In this document: one piece after another, positions 62,646 through 64,000 of the stretch
How positions within the stretch are numbered: position 1 is the first letter of the stretch
Layout of the letters: each line of letters opens with the position of its first letter
Source: Maea johnstoni
Lineage: Eukaryota > Annelida > Polychaeta > Spionida > Magelonidae
NCBI GenBank assembly: GCA_963942565.1
Contig: OZ012691.1
Coordinates: 10,882,742-10,946,741 of the forward strand
DNA length: 64,000 nt
Direction: 5' to 3'
Made by a program: the position numbers and the translations under genes
Notes under the pieces: generated by a model
Told to the model about the DNA's origin: nothing
Databases searched by the model: none
What the model saw: the letters and a program-made list of their open reading frames with translations, nothing else

Positions 62646-63160
62646 CCTTTACCTTTAACCTTTAGTGACTCTTTGATGTATTTCACACTTTACATAACTG
62701 TGCTGCCTCGGGAGAAAGAGGTTGCTGTTGTTGGTGTTGTTGTTTTTACTTTATTCATACTATTATTACTGTAAAAGCCTATTCAGATTAATCTCCGATG
62801 AGACAATTTCAAACACTCAATATTCCCGCTAAAACAGCGATTTTCATATTTTTAACGAAATCTGTGTTCTTATATCAATATGTGTAAATACCAATGCGGT
62901 AACTCCTTGTGATCCATTTAATAAATTCTTCTGAGAAGTCTTATTTTACAAATTGCCCTTTCTATGTCTCAGAAACTAACCTATGATCTGTCATTCTCTT
63001 TACTTCTTCTTTTTAAGCCCATTGTGTATAATGTTTCGATAAAGTTTTGGAACAGCAAATACTACACTAATTTGTGCTTAAAACGCGATTCTTGATTCCC
63101 TTCGTGTTGCTGAATAATCGCTGTATACCAGCAAAAAATTGCCTCCACAATAGCAGAATG
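62646..63160. other. Unassigned intergenic DNA
   Basis: GTT-rich stretch at ~62718-62750 (possible SINE tail), otherwise nothing recognised. Confidence 0.4.
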
Positions 63161-63165
63161 ACAGA

Positions 63166-63404
63166 ATTGACATCTTAAGGTGCATTTGTCATACATGGGT
63201 AAACGTAAGAACCTTTAATATATTCTTAGTGGGTAAAGGATTAAATGAATTATTTTCAGGTGCTCCAGCCATAAATTGGTTGATAAGACAATCCTTTACT
63301 AATTCTGGGTGGCAAAGGGTTAAATGAATGACCGTAAGGTGTATTGGCCATGAATGGGTTAACTAAACAACCTTTGATATATTCTGGGTGGGTAAAGGGT
63401 TAAA
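63166..63404. repeat. Tandem repeat, ~80-bp unit, three copies
   Basis: Each unit ends TTCT(G/T)(G/A)GTGGGTAAAGGGTTAAA or close variants and contains a CAT(A/G)AATGGGTT-type segment. A fourth partial unit may lie near 63755-63805. Confidence 0.8.
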
Positions 63405-63419
63405 TTACCCTATGTTTTA

Positions 63420-63930
63420 CATGATACAAATATACATATAAATAGCAATGATGAACTTGAACAAACAGAATTATTTGTGTATGAGTGTGTGTGTGATGGA
63501 TACAAAACCATCACACAATTCATCAAAAGAGCACACATATACTGCCTCACTTAAGGAAATTATGAACATAACAAAACTATGATACAATAAATTAAATGTT
63601 TACTAAATGAAAAAACTTAAGTAATCATTTAGTTATGTTAGTAATTTCTTGGATGACTGGACGTTCGGCGCAAAGCAGCAAGGCATTTAAATTCCATTTA
63701 ACCGCGCCCTTCTCCAGGTATCGAACACGGAATGCTTGTGCTGCAGTTTTAATGAGTGATCTTTAAGTTGGCTGGCTAGGAATGTGTTAATAAACCATCC
63801 TCTGATGAAAATAATACTTACCTTCATGCTTTACAAAATGCATTCATATAATAGTAATGATCAACTTGTAGAAACAAATATTTGTGTGTGTGTGTGTGTA
63901 TGAGTGTGTATGTGAAAACATCATCTTGAC
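63420..63930 (+). repeat. Direct duplication flanking ~330 bp
   Basis: A ~90-bp block (AATAGCAATGATGAACTTGA, then TTATTTGTGTATGAGTGTGT) at ~63438-63500 is repeated, diverged, at ~63850-63915 (AATAGTAATGATCAACTTGT, then ATTTGTGTGTGTGTGTGTGT). Both end in a (TG)n run. Confidence 0.7.
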
Positions 63931-64000
63931 TCAATTTCAACAGTTCTTTTTAATATTCATTACACTAAATCATGTTTATGACATTTTCCAATGGATCGCA

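Overview
This is a piece of an AT-rich, intron-bearing animal nuclear genome. It carries a mitochondrial-type creatine kinase, an intronless peptide-receptor-like GPCR, tRNA-derived SINEs, many short DNA-transposon derivatives and very long (TA)n tracts. Creatine kinase together with these features suits a marine invertebrate such as a lancelet, echinoderm, hemichordate or annelid. I cannot fix the phylum from sequence alone.

Layout. 1-12.5 kb: no gene I can support; mostly small transposons, microsatellites and unique AT-rich DNA. 12.5-20.2 kb (minus strand): complete mitochondrial creatine kinase gene, 8 coding exons encoding 411 aa, a short predicted non-coding first exon, and a classical CCAAT/TATA/initiator promoter. 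20.2-33.1 kb: intergenic, packed with MITEs, SINEs, hAT-like elements and a 160-bp-arm inverted repeat. 33.1-43.7 kb (minus strand): 6-exon gene for a 289-aa multi-pass membrane protein that I do not recognise. Its exons 1-3 and 4-6 look like two copies of one unit, and exon 2 has been partly re-duplicated twice in intron 1. Its 5' flank has CTCF-like, CRE and three kappaB-like motifs. 45.9-51.8 kb: a 6-kb foldback whose arms are built of ~350-bp tandem units. 52.2-56.5 kb: a dense microsatellite cluster. 57.1-59.2 kb: a 28-bp-unit minisatellite ending flush with the GPCR gene (59.2-60.3 kb, minus). 60.4-61.5 kb: a 5'-truncated LINE with a perfect 11-bp target-site duplication. 62.3-62.6 kb: a tRNA-derived SINE.

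The three host genes share a strand but show no functional link. Most of the window is transposon history. There are two TTAA-flanked MITE families (at least 13 and 8 copies), several TA-flanked pogo/Tigger-like families, CAGGG-ended elements with 8-bp or 5-bp target duplications, and nested insertions that give relative ages. I found no new enzymatic or defence system. The most unusual signals are the internally duplicated membrane-protein gene, the CAGGG elements whose repeated internal words differ between copies but occupy matching slots, and the tandem-unit foldback.
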